Positions 1-8,877 are shown, counted from the stretch's first letter. The stretch: DNA of 64,000 bases from CAIUGU01 sp040080215 (GCA_040080215.1 JBEBIT010000007.1:15543-79542), one strand, 5' to 3'. The notes: a model not told the origin generated them from the sequence alone. Numbers and translations are program-made.

Positions 1-333
1 GACCTTGGCGCCAAGTGCCCGCATGATCTTGCGGCGCTCCATGGAAAAGGTTTCGACCATCACGGCAACGAAGGGATAGCCTTTGGCTGCGCACACCATC
101 GCGAGCGCGATGCCGGTATTGCCCGACGTTGCCTCGACGACCGTCTGGCCGGGCTGCAATGTCCCGCGCCGCTCGGCGTCCTCGATGATGGCGATCGCGA
201 GGCGGTCCTTCACCGAACTCAATGGATTGAAGAACTCGCACTTCGCGTACAGCGTGACGTGCTTGGGTGCGAGTCGATTGATGCGCACGACAGGCGTCCG
301 TCCAATGGTGCCGAGAATGCTGTCGTAGATCAT
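1..333 (-). CDS. cysK: Cysteine synthase A (5' part, runs off the window)
   Basis: This is the N-terminal 111 codons of an O-acetylserine sulfhydrylase, which makes cysteine from O-acetylserine and sulfide using PLP in the cytoplasm. Visible family marks are the opening MIYDSILGTIGRTP, the SSVKDR motif whose Lys carries PLP, and the TSGNTG phosphate-binding loop. The start ATG is at 331-333 on the minus strand. The rest of the gene lies left of the window. The motifs separate it well from threonine deaminase; CysK against CysM cannot be settled from this part, though the opening fits CysK better. Confidence 0.9.
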   Translation of the reverse strand, partial: MIYDSILGTIGRTPVVRINRLAPKHVTLYAKCEFFNPLSSVKDRLAIAIIEDAERRGTLQPGQTVVEATSGNTGIALAMVCAAKGYPFVAVMVETFSMERRKIMRALGAKV

Positions 334-372
334 GGGTCTGGTCTCCGGGATTGTCTGGATATGTTCTTGGTC

Positions 373-1455
373 TCAGGAGCGCGATCTTAGCCAGTCGCTG
401 ATCGTGGCCGGCAAGTCCTTCTGGGCCCGGCTACTCACGTAGATGCCAATGTGCCCCCCGCTGAAAGCATAAGGCGTGTAGTCCGCCGTGCCTACCAGAT
501 CCTTGAGCACCGTGGAGGATGCGGGCGGCACCAGATGGTCCTGCGTGGCGTACACGTTCAGTACCGGCATGGTGATGTTCGCCAGGTGCACGGGCTTCGA
601 GCCCAGCCTCAAAGTGTCCGCAACCAGCCTGTTCTCGCGGTAGAACCACCTGATGAACTGCCGGAACGCCTCGCCCGCCTGGTCCGGGCTGTCGAAGATC
701 CATTTCTCCATGCGCAGGAAATTCCGCAACTGCACGGGGTCCCGCGCGATGTCGGCGATTCCCGCATATTTCTGGCTCATCAGCCGGAAGGGCATCAATG
801 ACAGGAACATGTAGTTGAGCAGCTCGCCCGGGATGTTGCCTGAAACCCTGACCAGCGCGTCGACATCCACGCCCTGGACCCATTTCGACAGCAGGTTGTC
901 GCTCGTCTTGAAATCGACCGGAGTGACCATCGTGACGAGGTTCCTGATGCGCTCCGGGTGCATCGCTGCGTAGCACAAACTGAAAGTCCCGCCCTGGCAC
1001 ACGCCAAGCAGGTTGATGCTCGCGGTGCCGCTGGCCGCTGCCACATGCGCGACGCAGTGATGCAGGTAGCGATTGATGTAGTCGTCGAGTTCGAGGTAGC
1101 GGTCCGCTCCGTCCGGCGTACCCCAGTCGATGAGATAGACGTCAATGCCGCGCCTGAGCAACCCGCGGATCAGCGAGCGATCCTCCTGCAAGTCCAGCAT
1201 GTAGGGTCGATTGACGAGCGCGTAGCAGATCAAGAGCGGAATGCGCTGCGAACCTGGGATCTGCGAGGCCTGGCCCTCGAGTGGTCGGTAACGGTACAGG
1301 ACGAGCTTGTCTTCGCGGTAGACCGCGTCCTTCGGCGTAGGAGCGATGTCGACGTCGCCGAGCCCTCGCAATGCGTCCAGGCCTGCCGCGATGTCTTCAC
1401 CGAGCGCCGCTGCTCCGGCAGAGGCTGGGTCGGTTCCTGTGGGTTGCGCTGCCAT
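373..1455 (-). CDS. phaC: Class III poly(3-hydroxyalkanoate) synthase subunit PhaC
   Basis: Catalytic subunit (360 aa) that polymerises hydroxyacyl-CoA into PHA on granules. The lipase-like box GVCQGG holds the nucleophile Cys153, and later motifs ATQDHLVPP and SGGHIGIYVS supply the Asp and His of the triad. The length of about 360 aa is typical of class III synthases, which need PhaE, rather than the roughly 590 aa class I enzymes. The open frame extends upstream, but that part lies inside phaE in another frame. I therefore start at the ATG at 1455, five bases after the phaE stop. Same-strand operon phaE-phaC. Confidence 0.95.
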   Translation of the reverse strand: MAAQPTGTDPASAGAAALGEDIAAGLDALRGLGDVDIAPTPKDAVYREDKLVLYRYRPLEGQASQIPGSQRIPLLICYALVNRPYMLDLQEDRSLIRGLLRRGIDVYLIDWGTPDGADRYLELDDYINRYLHHCVAHVAAASGTASINLLGVCQGGTFSLCYAAMHPERIRNLVTMVTPVDFKTSDNLLSKWVQGVDVDALVRVSGNIPGELLNYMFLSLMPFRLMSQKYAGIADIARDPVQLRNFLRMEKWIFDSPDQAGEAFRQFIRWFYRENRLVADTLRLGSKPVHLANITMPVLNVYATQDHLVPPASSTVLKDLVGTADYTPYAFSGGHIGIYVSSRAQKDLPATISDWLRSRS

Positions 1456-1460
1456 GCCGG

Positions 1461-2267
1461 TCAGGACTTCTTGCGCGGTTTGCGCTTGGTCAAAGCGCGA
1501 CCAGCCGGGGGCTTCGGCACTTTCCGCCCACGCGCGGCATTGCGAGCCGGAGTTCGAGTCGCCGTGGGTATGTTTGAGGCGGCGGATTCCAGTTGCCGCT
1601 GCAGCTCCCGGATTCGAAGGTTGAGCGAATTGACCTCGGAACGCGTCGGGAGATCGAGGAGCTTGAGCCAGCGTTCCATCTGCTGTCGCTCCACGGACTG
1701 GAAGCGGATCCCTGCATTGCAAAGGTCCGCCTGCAAGCGACAGAACGCATCGCCGTGCGCGACCCTCGCGTAGGTTGCCTCGCCGCACTCGATCCAGAGG
1801 TCGTACAACGCTTTGGCGTCGGCCACCGGCTTGCCCTCATTGGCCCGCTCGGCGCTCCGGCGCGCCAGCAGGTCCAGCGTGTCGGCGTGGACCTTGGCCA
1901 TGACACGCGCCATCTCCAGCGTCAGCCGCTCGACGTCGGCCAGCGCAGCGGCCATTTCCTGCGCAGCCGCCTGTTGCTCGCGCAAAGGCCCGATGCCCGG
2001 CAGGTCCCGGATCCCGCCCATACCGTCGAAAATCGCGGCCTTGGGCCCGGCCCAGGGAAAGGTAAAGGCGTCCGTGACTCCCTTTGACGAAGTGGCCCCG
2101 AAAGCGGATTGTGCGGCTGCGAGGACGGGGGAGAAAAGATCGGCAAAGGACCGTGCGCCGGCTGAGGTCGGCTGCGGCCGCTCGGCATTCCATTGTGCGA
2201 GCGCCGCCTTCTGCGCCTCTATCCAGGCCTGGATCCAGTCAGCGGCCCGTCCGCCTGGGCCGCTCAT
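1461..2267 (-). CDS. phaE: Class III PHA synthase subunit PhaE
   Basis: Non-catalytic partner (268 aa) needed for activity of short PhaC. Seen: a Trp-rich N-terminus (ADWIQAWIEAQKAALAQW), a central helical part, a C-terminal heptad-like stretch (LNLRIRELQRQLESA) and a very basic tail (TKRKPRKKS). This helical, low-complexity build is typical of PhaE, and position directly before phaC supports it. I start at the ATG at 2267, after an AAGG-containing leader; the frame is open to 2318, so 17 more residues are possible. Order E then C is reversed relative to the classic Allochromatium locus. Confidence 0.88.
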   Translation of the reverse strand: MSGPGGRAADWIQAWIEAQKAALAQWNAERPQPTSAGARSFADLFSPVLAAAQSAFGATSSKGVTDAFTFPWAGPKAAIFDGMGGIRDLPGIGPLREQQAAAQEMAAALADVERLTLEMARVMAKVHADTLDLLARRSAERANEGKPVADAKALYDLWIECGEATYARVAHGDAFCRLQADLCNAGIRFQSVERQQMERWLKLLDLPTRSEVNSLNLRIRELQRQLESAASNIPTATRTPARNAARGRKVPKPPAGRALTKRKPRKKS

Positions 2268-2449
2268 GGACGCCGGCACCTTGGGTCTCGCGGTGCAAAA
2301 TCCTGCGCACTCGGGCACCCGGCGCCCGCGCCTCGCAATGTTGTCCCGCCCCTCTTCCTCGAGCTGACCATATATTTAACGTGTTGATCTGTATGAAATA
2401 AAAAGCACTCTGGCGATGCAGGAACGGGGCTAAGGCGAGCCACGAATAA

Positions 2450-2476
2450 TGCACTGCAAAATTTTATTGCACTGCA
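2450..2476. promoter_or_regulatory. Candidate PhaR operator: two TGCACTGCA repeats
   Basis: The 9-mer TGCACTGCA occurs at 2450-2458 and again at 2468-2476, start to start 18 bases. The second copy overlaps a possible -35 TTGCAC (2467-2472), followed 18 bases later by TAGAGT (2491-2496), in front of phaP. PhaR proteins are known to bind TGC/GCA-rich dyads near phasin genes, and a phaR gene lies downstream. That PhaR binds here is inferred. Confidence 0.55.
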
Positions 2477-2569
2477 GGATAAACTTGGGATAGAGTTTAG
2501 CCGTACCCGGTAATTCCTCCCTTGAGGCGCGAGTTACCAGACCCGACTCCCAACTCGAGAGGAATTCAC

Positions 2570-2908
2570 ATGACCACGCCATTTGCAGTTACCGATTATG
2601 TCGATTTTTCCAAGCGCATGCTGACTCCCGCGATCAAGTTCAACGAGATGGCGGTCAAGACGCTCGAGCAGATGGCTCGTTACCAGTACACGCTCGCCGG
2701 CGACTACCTCAACTTCGGCATCGAACAGCTGCAAAGCGTCTCGCAGACCAAGGACGTCGGCGAACTGGTGTCGAAGCAGAGCGAACTGGCCTCGAGCCTC
2801 GTCGAAAAGCTGACGAAGCGTTCGCAGGACCTCTCGAAGATCGCCGCTGACGCACAAGCCGGCTTCACGAAGTGGGTTGATGAAACGGCTGCCTTGAAGG
2901 TCGCGTAA
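2570..2908 (+). CDS. phaP: Phasin (PHA granule surface protein)
   Basis: Small (112 aa) amphipathic helical protein that coats PHA granules. The sequence has phasin-family features: VDFSKRMLTPAIKFNEMAVKTLEQMARYQ, then a Ser/Lys/Ala-rich helix (KQSELASSLVEKLTKRSQDLSKIAADAQAGF) with no signal peptide or membrane segment. The ATG at 2570 is preceded by GAGAGGA; the longer open frame upstream has no such site. It is divergent from phaEC and followed by an intrinsic terminator. Likely repressed by PhaR through the TGCACTGCA repeats upstream. Confidence 0.9.
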   Translation: MTTPFAVTDYVDFSKRMLTPAIKFNEMAVKTLEQMARYQYTLAGDYLNFGIEQLQSVSQTKDVGELVSKQSELASSLVEKLTKRSQDLSKIAADAQAGFTKWVDETAALKVA

Positions 2909-2968
2909 GCCACCCCACTTAGTTTCTGTTCAAGTTTATTGCTGTCCTCTGTATCGAATCCCCCTCTG

Positions 2969-3003
2969 AAGGACGGCGGCCCACCGGTCGCTGTCCTTTT
3001 TTT
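2969..3003 (+). terminator. Intrinsic terminator after phaP
   Basis: Stem AAGGACGGCG paired with CGCTGTCCTT (one G-U) followed by a run of eight T. It lies 60 bases past the phaP stop and before phaR, so phaP is probably a single-gene transcript. Confidence 0.85.
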
Positions 3004-3136
3004 TGACCCGCATCCCGCAAGGCACTTTTGCGCTGCGGCAGGGTCTCTCCTATCCTAGGGCGACCAGGCATGATTTCCGACCCTGGGGATCGTCCTTAAA
3101 AGGGTCGCACGAGTTCGCCTGACCACAGAGTGCCCA

Positions 3137-3628
3137 ATGACCGAAGAACGCCTGATCAAGAAGTACGCGAACCGTCGGCTGTACGACGCCTCGCAGAGCC
3201 GCCACATCACGCTGGACGACATCCGCACGCTGATCATCAGCGGCGAGAAGATCAAGGTCGTCGACGACAAGACCGGCGAGGACATTACGCGCCACATCCT
3301 GCTGCAGGTGATCGCGGACCAGGAACAGTTCGGCCGCCCCATCCTGTCCACACAGGTGCTCGAGTCGCTGATCCGTTACTACGGCAATGCGATGCAGGGC
3401 TTCCTGAGCGGCTATCTCGAGAAGAGCATCGAGACGTTCATGCAACAGCAGGACGTCATGCAGGCCCAGATGAGCAAGATCATGACGGCTGCACCGCTCA
3501 ATACGATGGCCGAGTTGACGCGGCAGAATCTCGAGGCGTGGAACAAGCTGCAAGGCAGCATGTTCTCCGCGTTCAAGCCACCGCGCGACGACGACGGCAC
3601 AGTCGACACGGACAAGAGCCACTCCTAG
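3137..3628 (+). CDS. phaR: PHA synthesis repressor PhaR
   Basis: DNA-binding regulator (163 aa) of phasin and PHA genes that also senses PHA. The N-terminal half carries the PHB/PHA accumulation regulator DNA-binding domain (LIKKYANRRLYDASQSRHITLDDIRTLI), followed by PHB accumulation regulatory segments (QVLESLIRYYGNAMQGFLSGYLEKSIETF). The ATG at 3137 begins directly with this domain. A CTGCGGCAG dyad at 3033-3041 upstream may be an autoregulatory site. Next to phaC/E/P, the assignment is secure. Confidence 0.93.
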   Translation: MTEERLIKKYANRRLYDASQSRHITLDDIRTLIISGEKIKVVDDKTGEDITRHILLQVIADQEQFGRPILSTQVLESLIRYYGNAMQGFLSGYLEKSIETFMQQQDVMQAQMSKIMTAAPLNTMAELTRQNLEAWNKLQGSMFSAFKPPRDDDGTVDTDKSHS

Positions 3629-3691
3629 CTCTGTTCGTGGCACCGGCAGCGACAGCTGGCGCGGCGCAGCGCTCTGCTAAACTGCGCGTTC

Positions 3692-5152
3692 ATGTCGCGA
3701 AAGATCTGCTTTGTTGCTTCAGAGATAACGCCGCTCGCCAAGACGGGCGGGCTTGCCGACGTTGCGGGCGCGCTTGGTTGCTACTTGCACACCCAAGGGC
3801 ACGACGTGCGGCTCTTCATGCCGTACTACTCGACGATCGACCTGCGCGGCCAGGTCCCGACCGCAATGGCGGACGTCCAGCAAGTCGTGGTCCAGCTGGG
3901 TTCGCAGCAGATGGCGTTCTCCTTGTACGAAACGACGCTGCCCGGCTCGGCCGTACCCGTCTATCTCGTCGACTGCCCGCAGCTCTATGCGCGCGAATCG
4001 CTCTACACCACTGCCGTCGATGAGCACCTACGGTTCTTCCTGTTCCAGATTGCCGTCCTCGAGTCCTGCCAGCGGCTGCGATTCCGGCCCGACATCATGC
4101 ATTGCAATGACTGGCACACGGGATTGCTGCCGCTGTTGTTGCGCACCCGCTATGCGTGGGACGCGCTGTTCGCGCGAACACGGACACTCCTCACGATCCA
4201 CAACATCGGCTACCAGGGCGTGTTTCCTGCCGACACCGCGACGGAACTGGGCCTGGACACCACGCCCGGGCTGCTGGATGAAGGCGAACTTTCGAGGGGC
4301 AACGTCAACTGGTTGCGTCAGGGGCTGCTGCTTGCGGATGCCGTGTCGACGGTCAGCCCGACGTATGCGCAGGAGATCTGCACTCCGCAAGGCGGCTACG
4401 GGCTCGATGACACGCTGCGTGCGCGGGCACGGCCTGCCATCGGCATCCTGAATGGCGTCGACTACGACGACTGGAACCCGGAAGTCGACAAGTTGCTGTC
4501 GCAGCACTACAGCGCGGACCGTCTCGACGGCAAGCGCAAGCTAAAGACAGAGCTGCAGGAGCGCTTTGGTCTTGGGCGCGAAGGCAGCGTCCCGCTGGCC
4601 GGCATCGTCTCCAGGCTGACGGTGCAGAAGGGCTTTGACCTGTTGTTCGATACCCTGCCGGCGATACTCGATACGCGCCCGATGCAGGTCGCCGTTCTCG
4701 GCACGGGGGAGCCCCGCTATGTCAGCTTCTTTGCCGAACTCACAAGGCAGTATCCAGGCAGGGTCGCGTTCCACACGGGTTACCACGAAGAACTCGCCCA
4801 CCTCATCGAGGCGGGCAGCGACATGTTCATCATGCCGTCGCTCTACGAACCCTGCGGACTGAACCAGATGTACAGCCTGAAATACGGGACAGTGCCGATC
4901 GTGAGACGCACCGGAGGCCTCGCCGATTCCGTTCAGATGTGGGATCCGCAGAGCAGCCAGGGCACGGGCATCGTGTTCAACGACTTCGACGCCCCGGCCA
5001 TGCGCTGGGCGCTCGGGACAGCCCTCGACCTCTATGCCGACCGGGATGCGTGGTCACGAATCATGCGCAACGGGATGAGCCAGGATTTCTCCTGGAAGAC
5101 CCAGGGCAGGGAATACGAACGTCTCTACGAACAGCTGATCGAGAAGGGCTGA
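3692..5152 (+). CDS. glgA: Glycogen synthase (ADP-glucose)
   Basis: GT5 glucosyltransferase (486 aa) that extends alpha-1,4-glucan from ADP-glucose. Visible motifs are the N-terminal ADP-glucose loop LAKTGGLADV, HDVRLFMPYY, HCNDWHTGLLP, LTIHNIGYQG, the second-domain SRLTVQKGFDLL and the C-terminal PSLYEPCGLNQM. Length is normal for bacterial GlgA. Together with glgC 0.6 kb away it supplies the classical glycogen route. The stop codon sits inside a perfect 14-bp tandem duplication (5135-5162), so the last residues may be strain-specific. Confidence 0.96.
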   Translation: MSRKICFVASEITPLAKTGGLADVAGALGCYLHTQGHDVRLFMPYYSTIDLRGQVPTAMADVQQVVVQLGSQQMAFSLYETTLPGSAVPVYLVDCPQLYARESLYTTAVDEHLRFFLFQIAVLESCQRLRFRPDIMHCNDWHTGLLPLLLRTRYAWDALFARTRTLLTIHNIGYQGVFPADTATELGLDTTPGLLDEGELSRGNVNWLRQGLLLADAVSTVSPTYAQEICTPQGGYGLDDTLRARARPAIGILNGVDYDDWNPEVDKLLSQHYSADRLDGKRKLKTELQERFGLGREGSVPLAGIVSRLTVQKGFDLLFDTLPAILDTRPMQVAVLGTGEPRYVSFFAELTRQYPGRVAFHTGYHEELAHLIEAGSDMFIMPSLYEPCGLNQMYSLKYGTVPIVRRTGGLADSVQMWDPQSSQGTGIVFNDFDAPAMRWALGTALDLYADRDAWSRIMRNGMSQDFSWKTQGREYERLYEQLIEKG

Positions 5153-5162
5153 TCGAGAAGGG
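5135..5162. repeat. 14-bp perfect tandem duplication at the glgA 3' end
   Basis: CTGATCGAGAAGGG is repeated twice head to tail (5135-5148, 5149-5162). The glgA stop TGA is formed at the junction. With only one copy the reading frame would continue about 20 codons into the neighbouring convergent gene. The period of 14 is not a multiple of three, so copy-number change alters the protein end. Confidence 0.9.
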
Positions 5163-5170
5163 CCGACCGG

Positions 5171-5671
5171 CTAGCGCAGCATTCCGAGGTCGAGGCTGCC
5201 CGTGTCCTGGAACGGGATGGCCTTGACGAAGGGGATGTCGATGGCGACCTTGCCCGCGATGGCATAGCTGACCTTGCTGTTGTCGCGGCCGTTCATCCGG
5301 GAAAGCAGCCTGCCGATGCTGCTCACGAAATTGGTCTTTACCGTCATGTCGAATTCGTTCTCGCCGCGCGCGGGCACGACGAACGGCTCGCCTGCGTTGC
5401 CTTCGGCAAAGCTGTCGCCTTCCAGGAAGAGCTCGTACTCGATGCCCTTGATGGGGATCGACCGGCTGTTGGGGTTCTGCACGTGGAGTCGCACGCGGAA
5501 CTGCTGGCTGAAGATGTCGGCCGACACCATGCCGATGCTGACCACCGTCAGTTTGGGCGCCTCGAGCTTCGGGGCCATCGTGGCGCAACCGCCGAGCGGC
5601 AACAGCACGACCAGAACGACAGCGAGGCGGCTGCGCGCCGTTACCAACAGGGCCTTGAAACTCTCGGTCAT
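5171..5671 (-). CDS. LEA14-like (WHy-domain) lipoprotein
   Basis: A 166-aa exported protein. The N-terminus is a lipoprotein signal (VVLVVLLPLGGCATM, lipobox LGGC). The body contains the beta-sandwich pattern of LEA type-2/WHy proteins (FRVRLHVQNPNSRSIPIKGIEYELFLEGDSFAEG). In bacteria such proteins are linked to stress or desiccation tolerance, but the exact role is unknown. I start at the ATG at 5671 because GAGGAG lies about ten bases upstream; a longer frame to 5689 exists. It is convergent with glgA. Confidence 0.85.
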   Translation of the reverse strand: MTESFKALLVTARSRLAVVLVVLLPLGGCATMAPKLEAPKLTVVSIGMVSADIFSQQFRVRLHVQNPNSRSIPIKGIEYELFLEGDSFAEGNAGEPFVVPARGENEFDMTVKTNFVSSIGRLLSRMNGRDNSKVSYAIAGKVAIDIPFVKAIPFQDTGSLDLGMLR

Positions 5672-5721
5672 GACGGGCCATCTCCTCACGGGGCGGATGG
5701 CCCGGATCGTAACTTAAATCC

Positions 5722-7020
5722 TCAAGCCTCTGCGCGTCGCAGTGTCAGCAGCATGTCGCGCGTCACCAACACCACGCCCTGCTCGCTGACGTGGAAGCGC
5801 CTTGCGTCTTCCTGCGGATCCACGCCGATCTGCATGCCATCCGGCACGACGCAGCCGGTATCCAGGATCGCGCGCCTGACGACGCAATTCGCACCCACGC
5901 GCACATCGGGAAGAATGACTGCACGGTCGATGACACTGCGCTCGTCCACGCGGCAGTTGGAGAACAGCAGCGACTCGTTGACCTGGGCACCGGAGATGAT
6001 GCACCCGCCCGAGACCATCGAGTTCACGGCCATCCCGCGACGGCCGTCGTCATCGAGCACGAACTTCGCGGGTGGGTGCTGCCGCTGATACGTCCAGATG
6101 GGCCACTGCTCGTCGTAGATGTTGAGCTCGGGATGCACATGGACGAGTTCCATGTTCGCTTCGTAGTAGGCGTCCACGGTGCCCACGTCGCGCCAGTACT
6201 GCTGCGCGCGTGTCCGCACGTCGCGGAACGGATAAGCAAAGACCTTCATCTTGTCGAGCGCGGCCGGAATGATGTTCTTGCCGAAATCGTGGGCGGTCTC
6301 GGGATTCTGCGCATTCTCGTCCAGCATCCGCTCGAGCAGGCGCGCATTGAACACGTAGATGCCCATGGACCCGAGCGCCAGGTGCTCCCTGCCGGGAATG
6401 CCGTCGGGGTTCTGCGGCTTTTCGGCAAAGCGCAGGACGCGATTCTGGGTATCGACCGTCATCACGCCGAACGCGCCTGCAGCCTGCTCCTTCGGCACTT
6501 CGACCACGCCCACCGTGATGTCGGCCTTGTTCTCGACGTGGTAGGCGATCATCGGGCCGTAGTCCATCTTGTAGATGTGGTCGCCCGCCAGCACGAGCAC
6601 GTGGCGCGGACGATGCAGCCGGATGATGTCTAGGTTCTGGTACACGGCGTCGGCAGTACCGCGGTACCAGAGCTGACCGAGCTGCTGCTGCGCGGGAATG
6701 ATCTCGATGAACTCCCCGAACTCACCCCGCAGGTAACCCCAGCCGCGCTGGATGTGCTGGACGAGGGAATGAGACTTGTACTGGGTGAGTACGGAGACGC
6801 GCCGGATACCCGAGTTCAGGCAATTCGACAGCACGAAGTCGATGATGCGGAACTTGCCACCGAAATGCGTAGCCGGTTTGCAGCGGTGGTCGGTCAACTG
6901 CTTGAGCCGCTCTCCCCTGCCTCCGGCCATGATGACCGCCAGCGTGTTCTGGGTGAGGCGACTGACGTAGCGGCGACCCGTCGCCGCCTTCCGCACCGAC
7001 GTCTTGTTGCTCGGCTTCAT
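5722..7020 (-). CDS. glgC: Glucose-1-phosphate adenylyltransferase (ADP-glucose pyrophosphorylase)
   Basis: Makes ADP-glucose from glucose-1-P and ATP, the committed glycogen step. Seen are the nucleotidyltransferase signature MAGGRGERLKQLTDHRCKPA, the FRIIDFVLSNCLNSG stretch, the sugar-phosphate site GTADAVYQN, and a C-terminal left-handed beta-helix. From the ATG at 7020 the protein is 432 aa, close to the family norm. The frame is open to 7158 but the extra residues look non-coding. Control is likely allosteric, as in the family. It pairs functionally with glgA. Confidence 0.95.
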   Translation of the reverse strand: MKPSNKTSVRKAATGRRYVSRLTQNTLAVIMAGGRGERLKQLTDHRCKPATHFGGKFRIIDFVLSNCLNSGIRRVSVLTQYKSHSLVQHIQRGWGYLRGEFGEFIEIIPAQQQLGQLWYRGTADAVYQNLDIIRLHRPRHVLVLAGDHIYKMDYGPMIAYHVENKADITVGVVEVPKEQAAGAFGVMTVDTQNRVLRFAEKPQNPDGIPGREHLALGSMGIYVFNARLLERMLDENAQNPETAHDFGKNIIPAALDKMKVFAYPFRDVRTRAQQYWRDVGTVDAYYEANMELVHVHPELNIYDEQWPIWTYQRQHPPAKFVLDDDGRRGMAVNSMVSGGCIISGAQVNESLLFSNCRVDERSVIDRAVILPDVRVGANCVVRRAILDTGCVVPDGMQIGVDPQEDARRFHVSEQGVVLVTRDMLLTLRRAEA

Positions 7021-7417
7021 CTTTGAATTCAGGTCCCGTGGCTGGGGTGGGCTGCGCTTTACCGCACTTGTTTGCGGCGTTGAAGCAATACTAGCCGAAC
7101 GAAATTGTGCGCGGCGCGAAGTTGCACGATCTGCGTAGCCGACGACGGTTTTTCGCACCGTTTGGGCGCACGGCTGGCGCGGTCAAGGCACTTTGCGCGC
7201 CATCTCAGGTCAATTGGATGGGATCGCCGGCGTGTTCCGAAGACCCCCGCGCAAATTCCGGTCAGTCGCGCGCCGGGCAAATCACGCACGAGACTGGCTG
7301 GCACGGAACTGCTGGAGACTGCGGCCAGCCGTGCAAACTGGCTATACTCGCGGCGGCCTTCACCATAGTTCAGGTTTTTTGTGGTGTAGTCGCAGCGGAC
7401 TCCTCTGGTAAGAGACC
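7021..7417. other. Divergent intergenic region between glgC and the exported-protein gene
   Basis: No convincing ORF of its own. A TATACT hexamer at 7343-7348 is a possible -10 for the rightward gene, though its -35 is poor. The rest holds presumed glgC upstream signals that I cannot define. Confidence 0.4.
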
Positions 7418-8080
7418 TTGCTTCTCGAAATTCAAACTGGTCCAGCCCGCGTTTGGCCCCCGGCATTGGTCTGTGCCCTCGCCTTTCCGTGGCTCACTGC
7501 GTACGCGCTGGCGAGCGAAGCACCCGCTGGAAACAAGTCAGCGTCGCCTCCCGCCATCGTTTCCTGTCTGGCCGATGGCAAGGGATTCTTCCGCGCACGG
7601 CTGCAAGGCAGCCTCAAAGCCGACCTCGATTGGGGCAACGACGGCACCGAGTGCACCGGCGCGCTGCGACCGGATGGGGGCGTACGCCTTGGCTTCAGCC
7701 GGGCGATCTATGCGGAAGGACAACGCCTCGTCGTGCTGTTCGGCATTGCCAACCTCAAGGAAGGGGTGTCTGCACGCGCGCTACCGGTCAATGTCACCGT
7801 CATTCGCCAAGGTACCGGGGAGTTCTACGGCACGCAGGGAGACGACAAGTGCACCCTCGATGAAGTGCGCCAAGTCCCCGTTGCCGGCATTCCCTTGCGG
7901 AACCGCATGTACCACGTGACGGCACGAGGCTTTTGCATCAAGCCCGCCCGTTCGCTGCGAGGCGATGGCGCCGTCATGATCACGCGATTCGACTTTGCCG
8001 GCCGCATCGATTTTTCCGAGGCCGACACGGCGGACGACCCGTCGGCGGCCCCCCGGACCGCGGGCAGGAAGTCACCCTGA
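7418..8080 (+). CDS. Exported protein of unknown function
   Basis: I do not recognise this 220-aa protein. It opens with a signal-like hydrophobic stretch (ALVCALAFPWLTAYALASEA) and has four Cys in the mature part (SCLADG, TECTG, KCTLD, FCIKP), suggesting disulfides in the periplasm. The start is uncertain: the frame opens with TTG at 7418, and another TTG lies at 7466. Its TGA overlaps the ATG of the following glutamine cyclotransferase by one base, so the two are probably co-translated. Confidence 0.7.
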   Translation: MLLEIQTGPARVWPPALVCALAFPWLTAYALASEAPAGNKSASPPAIVSCLADGKGFFRARLQGSLKADLDWGNDGTECTGALRPDGGVRLGFSRAIYAEGQRLVVLFGIANLKEGVSARALPVNVTVIRQGTGEFYGTQGDDKCTLDEVRQVPVAGIPLRNRMYHVTARGFCIKPARSLRGDGAVMITRFDFAGRIDFSEADTADDPSAAPRTAGRKSP

Positions 8081-8877
8081 TGCGCCATGTCTTCGCTCTA
8101 GGCTTGCTGCTCTCGCTTCCGCCGATCGCGTGGGGTCAGGCGGCCAGAACTGCCATGGCGCCGGATACGTCCGGCTTTGAGATCATCAATACCTACCCTC
8201 ACGACCCCACGGCATTCACGCAGGGCCTGGTCTACATCGACGGCTCGCTCTACGAGAGCACCGGACTGAATGGGCAGTCGTCGGTCCGCAAGGTCAAGCT
8301 CGAGACGGGCAAGGTCTTGCAGCAGCAGTCCGTCGACCCCAGGCATTTTGCCGAGGGGCTGACGGAGTGGGACGGCAAGCTGCTCCAGCTCACCTGGCAG
8401 TCCGGGATCGGCTTCATCTACGACAGGGCGACGCTGCGGCTCAAGGGAACGTTCAACTATTCAGGCGAGGGATGGGGCCTCACTCACGACGGCAGTCGCC
8501 TGATCCTGAGCGACGGGAGCGCAAATCTACGGTTCCTGAATCCCGACTCGTTCCGCGAAATCGGACGTGTGGTCGTACGCGATCACGGCACGCCGGTCCA
8601 GGACCTCAATGAACTCGAGTTCATCAAGGGAGAGGTTTATGCCAACGTGTGGCACACGAACAAGATCGCCCGCATCTCCCCTGCGACGGGGGAAGTCCTC
8701 GGCTGGATCGATCTCACGGGCCTGATTGCCCAGCGCCTGCTGCCGCATTCAGAGGCCGTGCTGAATGGCATCGCCTACGACAGCGCCCACGACCGCCTCT
8801 TCGTCACCGGAAAACTCTGGCCCAGGCTGTTCGAGATCCGCCTGGGTCCCAAGGCGAGTGGGCCCGTCAAGCACTGA
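8080..8877 (+). CDS. Glutaminyl-peptide cyclotransferase (beta-propeller type)
   Basis: A 265-aa secreted enzyme of the PF05096 family, which converts N-terminal Gln of peptides to pyroglutamate. The signal peptide is MRHVFALGLLLSLPPIAWGQA. Conserved family segments are PHDPTAFTQGLVY, ESTGLNGQSSVRKV, FAEGLTEW, GEGWGLTHDG, DLNELEFI and YANVWHTNKIARI. It starts at 8080, overlapping the stop of the preceding gene. The last 11 bases overlap the convergent M48 protease gene. The substrate in this organism is unknown. Confidence 0.9.
   Translation: MRHVFALGLLLSLPPIAWGQAARTAMAPDTSGFEIINTYPHDPTAFTQGLVYIDGSLYESTGLNGQSSVRKVKLETGKVLQQQSVDPRHFAEGLTEWDGKLLQLTWQSGIGFIYDRATLRLKGTFNYSGEGWGLTHDGSRLILSDGSANLRFLNPDSFREIGRVVVRDHGTPVQDLNELEFIKGEVYANVWHTNKIARISPATGEVLGWIDLTGLIAQRLLPHSEAVLNGIAYDSAHDRLFVTGKLWPRLFEIRLGPKASGPVKH

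Noticed and set aside
7105..7368. Frames in the glgC upstream region
   Set aside because: Arg/Ser-rich noise typical of GC-rich shadows; no ribosome site.
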